Assembly: GCF_030272615.1 (NCBI RefSeq)
Contig: NC_081414.1
Coordinates: forward strand, 911,093,009 to 911,157,008
Direction: 5' to 3'
Length of the DNA: 64,000 bases
Origin: Cryptomeria japonica
Lineage: Eukaryota > Streptophyta > Pinopsida > Cupressales > Cupressaceae
Shown here: positions 34,868-46,155 of the stretch, one piece after another
Numbering within the stretch: the first letter of the stretch is position 1
How the letters are laid out: every line of letters starts with the position of its first letter
Notes under the pieces: model-generated
Databases searched by the model: none
What the model saw: the letters and a program-made list of their open reading frames with translations, nothing else
What the model was told of the DNA's origin: nothing
Position numbers and translations under genes: made by a program

Positions 34868-35124
34868 CTTTGTCAGTGCATAGATGGACGTGCACCCTCT
34901 CCATCTTATGTTGGTTGTGGTATTTTGCATCTTTAATTGCTTGTCCTTCATGCATCCGATATCCGATTGTCAGTCTGTTCGATCCTATCATTTTTATCGA
35001 TCAATTGGCCTATTTTCTGCATGTTTCTGGCCAATTCCTCGAGGGGGCATGCATATGTCATTGTCATTGTCTGGGGCATTTTCATTATTGTTCTTTGAAA
35101 CAATGCTTAAAATCGCATTGTCTC

Positions 35125-35138
35125 AAAGAGGGGCAAAA
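35125..35138 (+). other. Polypurine tract of E1
   Basis: AAAGAGGGGCAAAA directly before the 3' LTR. Element D has the same tract on the minus strand at 58700-58687. Confidence 0.85.
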
Positions 35139-36573
35139 TGTAGACACCTAAAAATGGTCAACGCTTGCGGGATCATACTTTAACATTTGCGCATTGCCTC
35201 ATTTTAGGTTTTTGCGTCGCATTAACATTTCTCCTATGATTCGCACTTGGTCTTTATCATTTGCGAGCATCGAGTCATTCTTCCACATTCTTCATTCGTC
35301 TCGCTCTCAAATTTGGTCTTGTCGACAACACTATCCAGTCATGATTTTGATCGATCTTATCCTGTCGCATCAATGTGCGTGCTCATTTGTCATCGTTTTG
35401 GACATCGTCAATCCTAATTAGGGTTTTGTCCTCTTATCAATCTTATCATCTGGCGATCGATTTGTCATCGATCGTGGTCATTTTCAATCTTGTCATCTTG
35501 CAATCTATTTTGTCATCGATCCTTGTCCTCTTGTCAATTTTGTCATTTTGCGATCAACTTGCCATCGATCGTCGTCTTTCTCGATTTGGATCAATTTGTC
35601 ATTGTTCCTCATCAATTGGTGCATTTATCAATCAAATCATTTTATCACATTGATCAATTTGTCATCAGAATCATGATCGAGTCAATTATCTCTCATCAAG
35701 ACCTAATTGTCGTCCTTGCATTGCTAATTCATCTTCTAGGGTTTCGTGATTTAATCATTTAACCTTGTTTGTCATTTCTCCCTTTAGGATTAATAAATTA
35801 TTTATTTATCCTAAGTCTTCTCATCACAATCAAATGTTCATTTAATTGGCTAATTATTCCTCTTTTTGTGAATTAATTAATAAATGACAAATTATTAATT
35901 AATTCACCTAATTTCTTAATTCCTAATTTTCCTCTTTTTCTAATTTTCTAATTTTCTAATTTCTAATTCAATTTTCTCCTATTTTCCTCCTAATTTCATG
36001 GGAATGACATTTCAATTTGTCATAATTTGTCATAATTGACAATCAATCAATTTTGACATAGAAAGTTGTCATAATTTTGTCATAAATTATCAATCAATCA
36101 ATTTTGCATAGAAAGTGCAAATTTGTCATAATTTGTCATAATTTGTCATATTGATTTGCAATTTCCATTTGAATTGAATCATGCTAATTTGATCATTTCT
36201 CCAATTTATCTATAAATTGGATGAATTTCTTCAATCTCAATCTAATAATCAGATTATCGAATTTCTAATCACTTTGTCAAATCAATCACACTTCGAGTAC
36301 TCTTGCGCCAATATCTTATTTACTTGCTTTCATCTCATGTGTGTGCACTTGAAGGTGAGATCCACAAACAAAGGCTATTTGGAGAAGAAAGAAGGACAAT
36401 GGAGCCGCATGAAGGAGACATTCGAATCTGCATCTGGTTTGCTTAATTTTCAAATCTTGAATGTTTTGTTTTCATGTCTTTATTGAGTGTGTTAGGATTG
36501 ATCATTGCAATCTGCTTTTGTGATTGAGCTATTATTGATATTTGCTTTGATGATTTCCGATTTCCTAGCTACA
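35139..36573 (+). repeat. 3' LTR of E1
   Basis: 1435 bp, the same length as the 5' LTR; starts TGTAGACACC and ends TAGCTACA, followed by TSD AATAT. Confidence 0.9.
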
Positions 36574-36578
36574 AATAT

Positions 36579-37314
36579 TAATTCATCATTTATCTTCAAC
36601 CTCCAAATTTAATAAAATATTGTGTATGTACACATATTTCATAACCTCCTTTTATATTCTCTCCAACATCCCTACATCTTAGGAAGGACTTGAGTCCACT
36701 TGTCCTCTCATGCCTAAATTTTCTCCAACCAGCCCTAGATTCCCTTAGTCAACAACCCAGTCAAGGTGAGATGAGTGACACTTGTCTTCTCCTTCCCCCT
36801 TTCTCTCAACCTTCACCTTTGCTCACAGCCATCCAAATCTATAGATCTGATCATGATCGTTGATCTGAGCCACATCATCTTATCCTCTCAAGGTCTATAA
36901 AATCAGGAGTTTGAGTTGAGAGAGAGTGAGACTTCAAGTGAATTTGTAAGCTAATCATTTGTGAAAACATGCATCCGTGAGTTTTAATCTTAAAGCAAAT
37001 AGCATAATCATTTAGCATAGTCATTTAGCACTACATATCATAGTATTGGTTAACTATCAATTATCAGTCCATTCTTCATATGCCATCTTGGAAGCTATCA
37101 GTGCTTGTCTGAGAGCACACCATCTGCAACCAGGAACAATGGAGTTAGGACACAATGAGACTTAAATCATGAAGGTAAAAATAATGTTTTATTTTAATAT
37201 GTATTCCATGTAGTTTCATTGGTTGAATTTGGATTTCCTATAGCATTTCCTTTGTATTTTATGAAACTAACTTGTTGCAGGTAGTATTCTGATGATAGAA
37301 TTCAAGTCGACACA
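36579..37314 (+). repeat. 5' LTR of element C, right portion
   Basis: Continues the LTR interrupted by E1 and ends ...AAGTCGACACA just before the primer site. TATAAAA at 36896-36902 in GGTCTATAAAATCAGG is the likely promoter. Total LTR length about 1.1 kb once E1 is removed. Confidence 0.65.
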
Positions 37315-37317
37315 TTT

Positions 37318-37337
37318 TGGCACTCACCGTGGGGCTC
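37318..37337 (+). other. Primer binding site of element C (tRNA-Lys)
   Basis: TGGCACTCACCGTGGGGCTC. From memory, plant tRNA-Lys ends GAGCCCCACGGTGGGCGCCA, whose complement differs at only two positions. Confidence 0.65.
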
Positions 37338-37379
37338 AAGCCTTGAACTCATCTTTCTAATATGCTGTCTTATTCTCTC

Positions 37380-37740
37380 AAAATAAAATTTAACGCATTT
37401 GTAATGCAAATTCACGCATGTGTGAATTCTGACAGCGCTTTTGTTTGATAGGTTAGCACATTTATCCTTCAGGTTAGCGCATATGTCATGTAGGTTAGCG
37501 CTTTTGTCTGAGAATCCATGCATTTAATCTTCAGGTTAGTGCTTTTGTCTTTTAGGTTAGCGTTTTTATCCTATAGGTTAGCACATTTATCAGTTTGGTT
37601 AACACTTTTGTTAGATAATTCTCGCTTCTTAGTCCACAGAGCAACACTTTTGTAGTGTAGGTTAGCACTTTTTCCCTGTAGATTAGTGCTTTTGAGTTGA
37701 AAGATAACGCATTTGTTAGAATAGCACAACTGGCAGAATT
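37380..37740 (+). repeat. Leader short-word array of element C
   Basis: About fourteen degenerate units of 20-25 bp around GGTTAGCGCATTTGTC and GGTTAGCGCTTTTGTC. It begins about 60 bp after the primer site. Confidence 0.85.
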
Positions 37741-38009
37741 TCCTTGCAGGTCTGAATGTCCAAGAACTTAAATTTTTCAAACTATTGACATGCATGAGCA
37801 AGATTGTGTTTAAAGAAAATTTTATGCATTTCCTCACTTAGTTAATTAAGAGCTCTATTTTGGAAAGTAACACATCATGTCTTTCTCATTTAGTTTAACT
37901 AAGAGGATAAATTGACAACATGCAACTTGCATTTTGAGTGACTTCTTTAAAATAGTTGCACATAGAATTTAAAAGGTTAAAATAAACTTGTGTTTTCCGT
38001 GTTTGATGA

Positions 38010-38590
38010 AGTAGTAGGTAAGTATGCTCTCCCCATCATACGGTGATCAGAAAACCAGACCTACTTTCTTTTATGTATAACCTTTAGAGGGTTTGCCTTC
38101 CCAAGCTTCCTTGAGGGGGCCAGTGAGAGGGGAATGACCCAAAGTGGAAATGGGCTAATACCGAGTCCTTCCAATCCACTCTAAATAAATCATGTTCGTG
38201 ACGAAAGTCCCAAACAACATGTGCTGATAAGTTCATACCGACACTATGTTTCCCCATAAACCCTATGGAGAGTAACCTCTATAGGCTAGGAATCTTCTGT
38301 ATTTACAGAGCTAAAAGTGTCGCATGTATGGCCACATGACCAAAAGCCTTTACTAAAAACCACTTGTACTAGTTGCCAAAATCCTTCTAGTTGATGGCAC
38401 AAGAGGTCGGACCTCTGAAGTGGCTCACACACATACAGTTCTTAGTAGAGATATAAAGTTTGCCATGGGGAGTTTTCATGGAAACTGGTGCTTGGCTACC
38501 TTGGAGAAGTGAGTGTCGAGGGTGGAGCCAATGGGGTCAAGCATCTAAATATCCACTTTGAATAGCATAGCCTTGGGGGAAACCCCATGT
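38010..38590 (+). repeat. Conserved leader block of element C, shared with A and E1
   Basis: Landmarks GTATGCTCTCCCC, TTTAGAGGGTTTGCCTTCCC, GGGAATGACCCAAA, GTGTCGAGGGTGGAGCC and GGGGTCAAGCATCTAAA. It is closer to the block of A than to that of E1. Confidence 0.7.
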
Positions 38591-39534
38591 CAAATTCAAC
38601 AATTATTGCCTCAGCCTGCCATAAGATTTGTACTTTCTTATGCATCTTGTTTCTTAAACATTGTGTCTTCTATGTCTGTAACATGCTCCAAATGATCAAA
38701 AACTGAAGAAAATCATTATCTAAGAGTGAGAAAAAATCCAACCAATTGCTGGAAAAATTGATCAAAAGGGTAGTACAAAGTCTTTCCAACATTTAAACAC
38801 CAGATAAAACTAAAGTTTCAAAACATAAATATCAAAACACTTCTTGAGTAGATTTGTCTCTAAACCATCACACATTTTCAAACTAGTTCAACAACTAGAT
38901 CACTAATCCAACAGGCTATTCCCAAAAGGTTTCTATAAGCATAAACATTCAACAAGCTATTGATTCAAACATCTTATGTGAAAAACATCAACATCATTGT
39001 CAAGTCTCTCATCAGGATATATCAAATCCTCTATCATGAAGCTTGATCAATTCATCTTGTGTTCATTATCATGGATATATCTTTTCTATTTTGAACCTAG
39101 GTCATATCAAAATCAGAATTGCACCAACATTGGAATCAAACAAGCTTGTAAACTGTCAAATGCTTATATGAATTTTAAGTATCGCCTTAAGAAAAGAAAA
39201 CCCAGTTATAAAGCTACCCAGAAAATAATAAGATTCTTGTATATCAATCGCAAGATCTTATTAAAACATAGGACATTCCTACACTGTTTTCGTCACTATT
39301 TATGTGGCTGCGGGATAGAGTTTGACAGAGAAATTTTGCAAGGATGTGCTTTTCAACAAAGAGATGCTTTATCACAATGAACAAACAATAGTGGTAAAAT
39401 CAACAAAGCATATCTTCCTAAACCAATAATCATGTATTGACTATGTCCTTTGGAAATTTCAAATTTTTTGAAATAATCACATACCAGTTTGGACTAGAGC
39501 TCAATACGAACAACTTAGAAAACAACAAAAACAA
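38591..39534 (+). other. Element C leader, gag-proximal part
   Basis: No supported gene. A 127-codon open frame at 38997-39380 (SSLSSGYIKSSIMKLDQFIL) matches no family and has no homologue at the same place in A, so I do not call it a gene. The Gag frame is open from about 39475 (PVWTRAQYEQLRKQQKQ) before the first ATG at 39535. Confidence 0.4.
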
Positions 39535-41247
39535 ATGGAGGAAGAAGATAATCCCGTATTCCAAAATTTTGGGTATATCGATGTTGATGAAGAAGCAGTC
39601 AATAATACCATTAGAGACCTTGAGAAAGATTTCAAATTTGATAGGCTAATGAAAAAATTGTTGGCAAAACAAAAAAAGAAATATCTCTTGATGTTGGCAA
39701 AATCTGGAGCTAAGTTGCCATAGGATTTTAACATAGAAAGCTTAAAACAAGATGCGGAGGCAAGTAACACCCAAAACACAGATGATCCAAATAACGAAGA
39801 TGTAAACAAAGAAAGTCATGAAGAGACAAGAAAAGAATGTGATGATACCAGAAAAGAGCGTAGTGATAAAAGAACTTACGAAGAAATAAAGAGAAGTTAT
39901 ATGGATAATCTATTGTTAAACCTTACTCAACAAATGCAAAATCTACAACAACAGATGCAAGATATGCAAAATGGAACAAGCTCCAAGAAGTTTTCATTAG
40001 AAGATATCTGCCCATATCCTTTCAATAAAAATTTGAATATGGCACCATTTCCACAGCATTGCGAGATCCCTAAATATGACAAATACGATGGAAAATCTGA
40101 TCCTCGGGATCACATTAGGGAGTTTTGTACTATGAGTATGGAATTTGCGCACAACGAAACTTACCCGATGCATCTTTTCCCTAGGAGTTTAAATGGGCAA
40201 TCAATGGAATGGTTTTCAAGATTACCATCTGAAATCAAATCTTTTGAAGAACTCATGAATAAATTTATTTCACAGTATTCCTACAATGTAAGGAATGAGA
40301 TAACAATGCTAGATTTATGCAATGTTAAACAAAAGAATGGTGAATCATTTATGATCTTCTTATAGAAATGGAAATGCATGTTTAATAGGTATCCAAGAGA
40401 TGTGCCTCATCAAGAAAAGATGGACATATTCATTGATAATCTTATCAGTGAAATGAGTTATCGACTAAAAATGCAATGTCCTCCCTCCTTCGCCAAGATG
40501 ATTGAGAATGGTCTAAAAATAGAAGATGTGATGGTAAAGAGAGGAGAGCTAAAACTTTACAATAACTCTTACAACAACAACAACGATGACAAACCCAAAT
40601 TCTGGTCAAAGAATAGGAATGCCATCGATGGAGGAAATGATGACAATAGTGCTACAAAACAACAACCAATTTTTAATCTATCAAGTCAAATCCCAAGCAA
40701 TAATAATCAAGAAAGCAATAACAATAAAGAAAGCAATAAAACCAAGTCCTTCTTCTCCAATCCTTGGAACAAATTCACAAACATTGGAGAACCATTGGAA
40801 TCAGCTTTAAAAACTCTTCTTGCCAACAAACTGATTGTGTTACCAGAAACAAGAGGCTATGAACTAGAACTCAAGCCAAATTGGTGGAATGATCATTTTT
40901 GTAATTACCATTGGAATAAAGGACACCAAACAAATGATTGTCAAAGATTGAAACACCTTATCCAAGATCTAATCGATAATGGAACTATCACAGTGGATAG
41001 CCACAAGACAAATGAATCACACCTAGCTTTTAAAACTCCACTTCTGAATTATGACAAAGGTGAACCATCCCAATTAAAATATGACAAAGGAAAAGCCAAA
41101 GTGAACTACACTTATACATATGATGATGTGGAAAATATTATCATTGTTAAAGATAATCCACCTTCAGAGCCAATCAATGTTATTACGAGAAGAAAAGTTT
41201 ACGTTTCTGTAAGGAAGTTAAGTAGCGGAAACAACTTCCTACACTAA
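39535..41247 (+). pseudogene. Element C Gag, two in-frame stops and a 47-bp insert
   Basis: The frame from ATG 39535 shows MLAKSGAKLP, stop (TAG 39721), a Glu/Arg-rich stretch, a coil LLLNLTQQMQNLQQQMQDMQ (39907), ICPYPFNKNLNMAPFP, the retrotrans_gag signature SMEWFSRLPSEIKSFEELM and YNVRNEITMLDLCNVKQ, stop (TAG 40363), then Asn-rich sequence and FCNYHWNKGHQTNDCQRL, a C-x2-H-x4-H-x4-C knuckle like those of A and E2. Both stops fit CAG to TAG. A 47-bp insert at 41200-41246 and S1 (41265) interrupt the join to protease. Gag forms the particle shell. Confidence 0.75.
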
Positions 41248-41264
41248 CCTTGAGAGGAGGGTAA

Positions 41265-42099
41265 TGCAAAACTTTTTCAAATCATTACAACAGTTACAGA
41301 AAATAGAAATAGATATAATAGCATTCATACCACAACACAATGATTTACGTGGGGAAAACCCTTTAGGGAGAAAAACCCCACCCTCCAAAAGCAGCTCAAT
41401 ATTTTATTCAGCAATCAAAAACAGATTACAAAATACTTGCAGAGCAAGCTCTTCGCAGGAGTAGCACTAATCAGAGATTCAGAGGCAACTCAATAGCCAT
41501 AAGACTCTTACACACAACCTCTATCTCACACACCTCATAAATAGGAGATACAATACAAGAAACCGTCAAACGGTATTACAAAACCATGGGCTAAAACCAC
41601 CCAATAAGGTGTAGCCGACCTTATCTCCCTTCTATGACATGTTAAAGCACACATCAACACGTGTCACTCCCTTTTACAGCTCATTTATGTATCCGATACA
41701 AATTATTTTTCCTATTTCAGGAGTACAAACTTCCGGAGGCCATAACTTGAGAACCGAGTGTCCGATTGACGAACCGTTTGAAGCGTCGGAAAGCTCGCGA
41801 AGTGCTCTATCACCTCGTAACCCGCTTCACTGGTTACGGCCACTTTTCAGGGCGTTTCGGAGCCTCTAAAGTCCCCAAAATTAAGTTTAAACATTTTATT
41901 GCACCCCTCCAAGATGAAAACTTTAATATCTTCAAAACTAGCTGTGACCTTGCGACGAAACTTTACCGGAATGCTTATCTAGCCAACCAGAAGCTTCAGG
42001 GAGAGTTTCGCACTATTTCGTGCTCAAATGAAAACTTACTATAAATAGTAACCTCACATAAATGCAAGGTTGAGACACCATTTTTCCCAACACTTTCCA
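41265..42099 (-). mobile_element. S1: solo LTR, 835 bp, inside element C
   Basis: Reads on the minus strand as TGGAAAGTGTTGGG...AAGTTTTGCA, with a TATTTATAG box near its start (about 42045-42053). Flanks GGTAA (41260-41264) and GGTAC (42100-42104) are a 5-bp TSD with one change. The coding sequence of C resumes in frame after it. A solo LTR arises by recombination between the two LTRs of a former full element. Confidence 0.75.
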
Positions 42100-42139
42100 G
42101 GTACAACAAAAGACCCAACATCCACTTCACAACAATACA

Positions 42140-42714
42140 ATTTAGTAGAGCAATTACAAAGAATACCCGCTCAAATATCAATTTTGGAACTTCTCAAAGT
42201 TTCACCTATGCATAAGGAAATTTTGGAAAAACCTTTAGTGGAAACAACAGTTTCAAAAGACTTGGATATAGATCAGTTCCAAAACATGGTGGGACACCTT
42301 ATAGCCCCTCATTGCTTATCATTTTCTAAAAATGATGATGCGTCCTTACAACATCCTCACAATGCTCCCTTACATGTTGAAGTCACCATTAATAAAACAA
42401 GTGTCAAATGCGTACTCATAGATGGTGGAGCCGACTTCAACATTTGTGCATTAAGTTTGATAAAAGCTTTGGGATATTCAGAAAATGTAGTCGATCCAAA
42501 GAAGAAAATAATCATTAAGGCTTATGATGAAGCAGAATGTTATTCTAAAGGAACTGTGGTGTTACCAATCAAAATAGGACATGTGGAAAGGAATACATTG
42601 TGTCAAGTTTTAGATTTGAACCTCTCTTACAACATTCTTCTGGGAAGGCCATGGATTCACAATATGCAAGCAATTCCTTCTACGTGTCATCAATCTGTAA
42701 AATTTTGTCATTAA
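42140..42714 (+). CDS. Element C retropepsin-like protease
   Basis: Starts with LVEQLQRIPAQISILELLKV (Gag-protease link), then IDQFQNMVGHLIAPHCLSF. The active-site strand is CVLIDGGADFNICALSLI (D-G-G, as in A), later RNTLCQVLDLNLSYNILLGRPWIHNM with the conserved LGRPW. The frame ends TAA at 42712-42714, which is in protease's tail. It would process the polyprotein. Slightly better preserved than in A. Confidence 0.75.
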
Positions 42715-42762
42715 GGACAAGAGATCACTATAATTATAGACTCTAGTCAATATTGCAATAAT

Positions 42763-43359
42763 TTGAAGCCAACAAAAGATACAAGAGTTCCACATAACAG
42801 AGAATCAGTATATCCTACCAAAGAAATTCAAGAAAAGTTATGGGAAACGTTTGAGAAAAAGCTCAAATTAAATGATGAAGGAATGGGAAAATATTCTTTG
42901 CAGAATTTTCCACTTTCCCCTAAGTCATATGGAAAGCCTACAAATATCCAATCAAAGACCTCAGAGAAATCAAAAGATATATTCAATGGAGCATTTGTTA
43001 GAGCTGGAACCCTTGAAGAAGAAACCGAAGACAAGGACATTCTTGGTTGGTTGTACAAGGATGGAAATGAAACTATAGCAATAGCTGCAGAAGTTAATAT
43101 TCCCATAAAATAATATGGCAAAGATTATGAAATCATGCAAAAAATGGGATATGAAGGAAAAGGACCAATTGGTAAATGACATCAAGGTATTTCAGAACCA
43201 ATTTATCCCCACTTGCAATCTAAAGAAGATAAGCCAGGACTTGGATATCAAGTCAAACCAAAAGCACCATAATTATCAACAATCAAAGTGGAGAAAGAAA
43301 TTAGTCTCCAAAGAAGCAAATTGGCAAGAAAAGCTACATCAAGCAGCAGAAATAGTAAC
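42763..43359 (+). pseudogene. Element C G-patch region after protease
   Basis: Frame 42763-43113 has KFQEKLWETFEKKLKLND-like charged sequence and TEDKDILGWLYKD. From about 43130 another frame gives IMQKMGYEGKGPIGK and KPGLGYQVKP, the 'GYEGKGPIGK...GLGY' pattern of a G-patch. A TAA and a TGA and a frameshift interrupt it. B has the same module. The region is cut at 43359 by S2. Confidence 0.6.
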
Positions 43360-44471
43360 TGTAGACACTTAAAAATAATTATTTTAATTATTTTTAATTC
43401 CTCACATAATTAATTAATTAATTATGTTAATTCAAATTCCTCTCAATATTAATTAAATATAATTAATATTGTCACTATAGCATATGATTGATTTATTTAA
43501 TAAATCAATCCATTTCTTTATTCTTCTAAAAAAATCAAATCCTCACAAATATTCCTCTTAGCTAATTAATTTCAATTAATTAGTTAACCTACATGATTCC
43601 TACAAATCATCTTCTTAATTCATTCTTCTAGAAACTCCCTAAACTCACTTAACATTATTCTTCTAATTTTTTATTCCCTCCACTCATTCTCTCTCCTAGT
43701 CAAATTCTCCTACAAATATTAATCCCACCTAACATTTCCTCTAATCCCCCTCCTAATGAGTTGTTAATGGTTAATCATCATGTGATTAGCCACAAAGTCA
43801 ACTCTTTGTCCTTTTCATCCAGCCACTAGCTTTAAATGCTCTTTTCCTAGGTGAATGTAAGATTTTCAAAATCACACATTCCTCTAGGCATTCCCTCTCC
43901 CAAGGAATTTTGAATTCTTTTTTATTCCTCCAATCCCCATAATATCCTTTTTTGGAGAATTTTTAATTCCTCCAATGCATCTTGTGGAGTGTGGAGATAC
44001 AAAATGCCTTTAAGGCATATTTCTTGGTCTCCACACCCTCTCTTGGACCTTGTGTGAGCTCACAAGTAAATCTTAGCCCTTCATCTTGAATTCATCCTAG
44101 CCATTCATTTTCCTCTCCTCTTCCTATAAAATAGGGCTCCATCCCTTCATTCAAAACATCTTGAAATCCAGTAAGTTTATGCTGCCCTTTTGAGCCCAGG
44201 AAATCATCTTGGTAACTTGATCATCTCATTCTTATCATTTTTCAAATCCATTCCATTTGTGCACAACATTGGAGAGCCATCCACATTCAGCAATCAAAGG
44301 AGCACATCAAGTGGAGCATTATCAAGGGGCGCCTTCACTTCATCAAGCTCAATCCGAAGGAGAAGGTAAAATAGCAAGGTGAAATGGTCTTTTGATGATA
44401 TTTTAGCATTCTGCATGTTTATTTCGCTATGTTTTGATCATTTAACCTTCAAATCTGTTTTCCCCTCTTCA
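43360..44471 (+). mobile_element. S2: solo LTR, 1112 bp, inside element C
   Basis: Starts TGTAGACACTT and ends CCCTCTTCA with the exact TSD GTAAC on both sides (43355-43359 and 44472-44476). TATAAAA at 44125-44131 (TTCCTATAAAATAGGG) gives the plus orientation. The coding frame of C resumes directly after it (ACCAATAAACAAAAG). Confidence 0.85.
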
Positions 44472-44476
44472 GTAAC

Positions 44477-45229
44477 CAATAAACAAAAGAAACAAAAAGA
44501 ACATGAAAAGAAAGAAGAAGAGATTACCATCAAAGGAAAAGAAGAATCTTGTCAACAAGTTCAAGAAATACGAGAAAATGCAGAATCTGAACAAGATATT
44601 CCAGAAGCAGTGAAAATAGAGATGGCAGAAATCAGGGAACTTTTTACAGCATACAACATTCCTGTATGGTATAGTGGGGTAATCCTAGACCATGGTTCAG
44701 AGACAGATTCAAACGAGTATGAATGGGGTCCAGATGTCTTATTTAATACATCAAGTAAAGAAAACAATGAAGAACAAACGACTACTATAGAGGAAGACTT
44801 GTCTATTACAAAAAAAAAAGATGGAGTTAGAAAGAAGACAAGAAGAACTCAGAATCTAGAGAAAAGAGGCATATACAAGACAACAAAAGAAAGAGGATGA
44901 CAAAGACAAAGAAATAACGCCACAAGAAGAAAAAATAGAGATAGATCAAGCATCTGAAAATATCATATTTTTATCAAATAAGGAACAAGATGTATCAAGA
45001 TGTGGCAGAAACATAGAAGAATTAAGAAATAGTCAAGTAGGATTGACTATTAGTCCAGAAGAAGTTGAGTTTGAAAGAAGACAAAATCTAGCAAAATAAT
45101 CCTCTTTATTATGTACACAAGTATGTCAACTTCAAAATGAAAATGAAGTCATTGAAAATAATCAAGAAGGAATTTGCAGTATTAAAGATGTGTGTGTTGA
45201 TATATCCTTTTCGCTTGAGACCTTGGTAT
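44477..45229 (+). pseudogene. Element C Lys/Glu-rich polyprotein linker
   Basis: The frame from S2 reads KQKKQKEHEKKEEEITIKGK, then EMAEIRELFTAYNIPVWYSG, SNEYEWGPDVLFNTSS and a basic stretch to TKERG, stop at 44898-44900; the reading can be followed in other frames to ICSIKDVCVDISFSLETL near 45225. This is the variable linker between protease/G-patch and RT in this lineage; no enzymatic motif. Confidence 0.5.
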
Positions 45230-45615
45230 GAATCTACCCCCCAATCTACTTAGCGAACTGCGACGGTTTGACGGAAGGGTGTGTAAACAGGCTCGACCAA
45301 AGGGAGAGAAATTATAGCAGCCAGCACGATACGCTCATCAAGCATCGTGGCCCCGGGCGCTATCGGCCATCGAGCCTGCGAGAAACACTCGTTAGTTCCT
45401 TAGATCCCTCTAGATTCTCGTTCTTTCATGCTGCTATAATCCGAGCCTGCAAAGCCTACTCCAAAATGAGTTTCAACAGCATGAGAGCTAACTTCTAGCA
45501 TATAGGTTGTTGGATTGTAATCATCTCCCAGATAGAAATAGTAGGGCCAGGGGAGTGTTGTCTATAAGAGAAAGTAGCAGCGCCCCCGTAGTTGTTCAGC
45601 GCGAGCCCTACTATC
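45230..45615. other. GC-rich insert in element C, possible organelle-derived (mitochondrial) DNA
   Basis: This stretch is clearly richer in G+C than its surroundings (for example CATCGTGGCCCCGGGCGCTATCG near 45343) and contains a 76-codon frame (45268-45498, with HRGPGRYRPSSLRETLVSS) that resembles no retroelement protein. The composition and wording remind me of plant mitochondrial DNA, but I cannot name a gene. The polyprotein linker of C continues on both sides. Confidence 0.35.
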
Positions 45616-45629
45616 CATAGAAGGGACAA

Positions 45630-45983
45630 ATGTCAGCTGAAGAACCATTTGAGTGTGAACTACAAAATACTAATACTAATTTTGTTAGAACTAATTGGAA
45701 GACACTTGGGAGAGACAATTCTCAAAATCATTCGATCTATGACATTACCTACTCTATGCCAAATTATGATCGTTATGTCATGAAATTTGAAGCACCTAAC
45801 GATGACAATGATTATGACTTACCCCTTCTTCATCCTGAACTAATTGATTGGGATAACTTAGAAAACCCTAAATTAGATATCTTTTCCAATAATCATGACT
45901 TAGTCGTGTATCTTAATACTATCGAACCCATAACACCTACGATATCTTCCATTGCAGAATCAAGTAACGTTTCTTGTAGTCAG
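45630..45983 (+). pseudogene. Element C linker, part 2, up to K2
   Basis: Open frame MSAEEPFECELQ... with acidic segments (DDNDYDLPLLHPELIDWDNL) and VVYLNTIEPITPTISS; it stops at K2 (45989) and resumes at 56250. Typical acidic linker before RT in this lineage. Confidence 0.5.
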
Positions 45984-45988
45984 GAGAA

Positions 45989-46155
45989 TGTTGGCAAATG
46001 CACACTCCAATGAGAAATTGTAGGTGATTAAAGGTTTTGTCATTGATGGTAACCTTGCAATCATATGATACCAGCAACGACAGACTCTACACCGACACAT
46101 AGAACACCGACAGTGAAAGGAAGGATACTGGCACCCTGAGTCAGAAATTTTGTAT
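45989..46155 (+). repeat. Left LTR of K2, truncated
   Basis: TGTTGGCAAATGCACACTCC...AATTTTGTA, matching the first part of 47633-48025; the match ends at about 46152 where internal sequence starts. Confidence 0.8.

Larger units (their letters stand above)
23907..36573 (+). mobile_element. Element E1: 12.7-kb non-autonomous LTR retrotransposon with an antisense PMD gene
   Basis: Two 1435-bp LTRs (TGTAGACACC...TAGCTACA) differ at about 20-25 positions by eye, and are flanked by the exact 5-bp TSD AATAT (23902-23906 and 36574-36578). The interior has a tRNA-Trp-like primer site, a leader like that of A and C, one long sense frame of unknown function (27321-30116), about 2.4 kb of non-coding sequence, an antisense PMD gene (34775-32509) and a polypurine tract. 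No RT, RNase H or integrase is visible, so it must rely on another element, plausibly a Tat relative sharing its leader. Confidence 0.9.

Noticed and set aside
38997-39380. 127-codon open frame before gag of element C
   Set aside because: No counterpart at the same place in element A and no recognisable motif.
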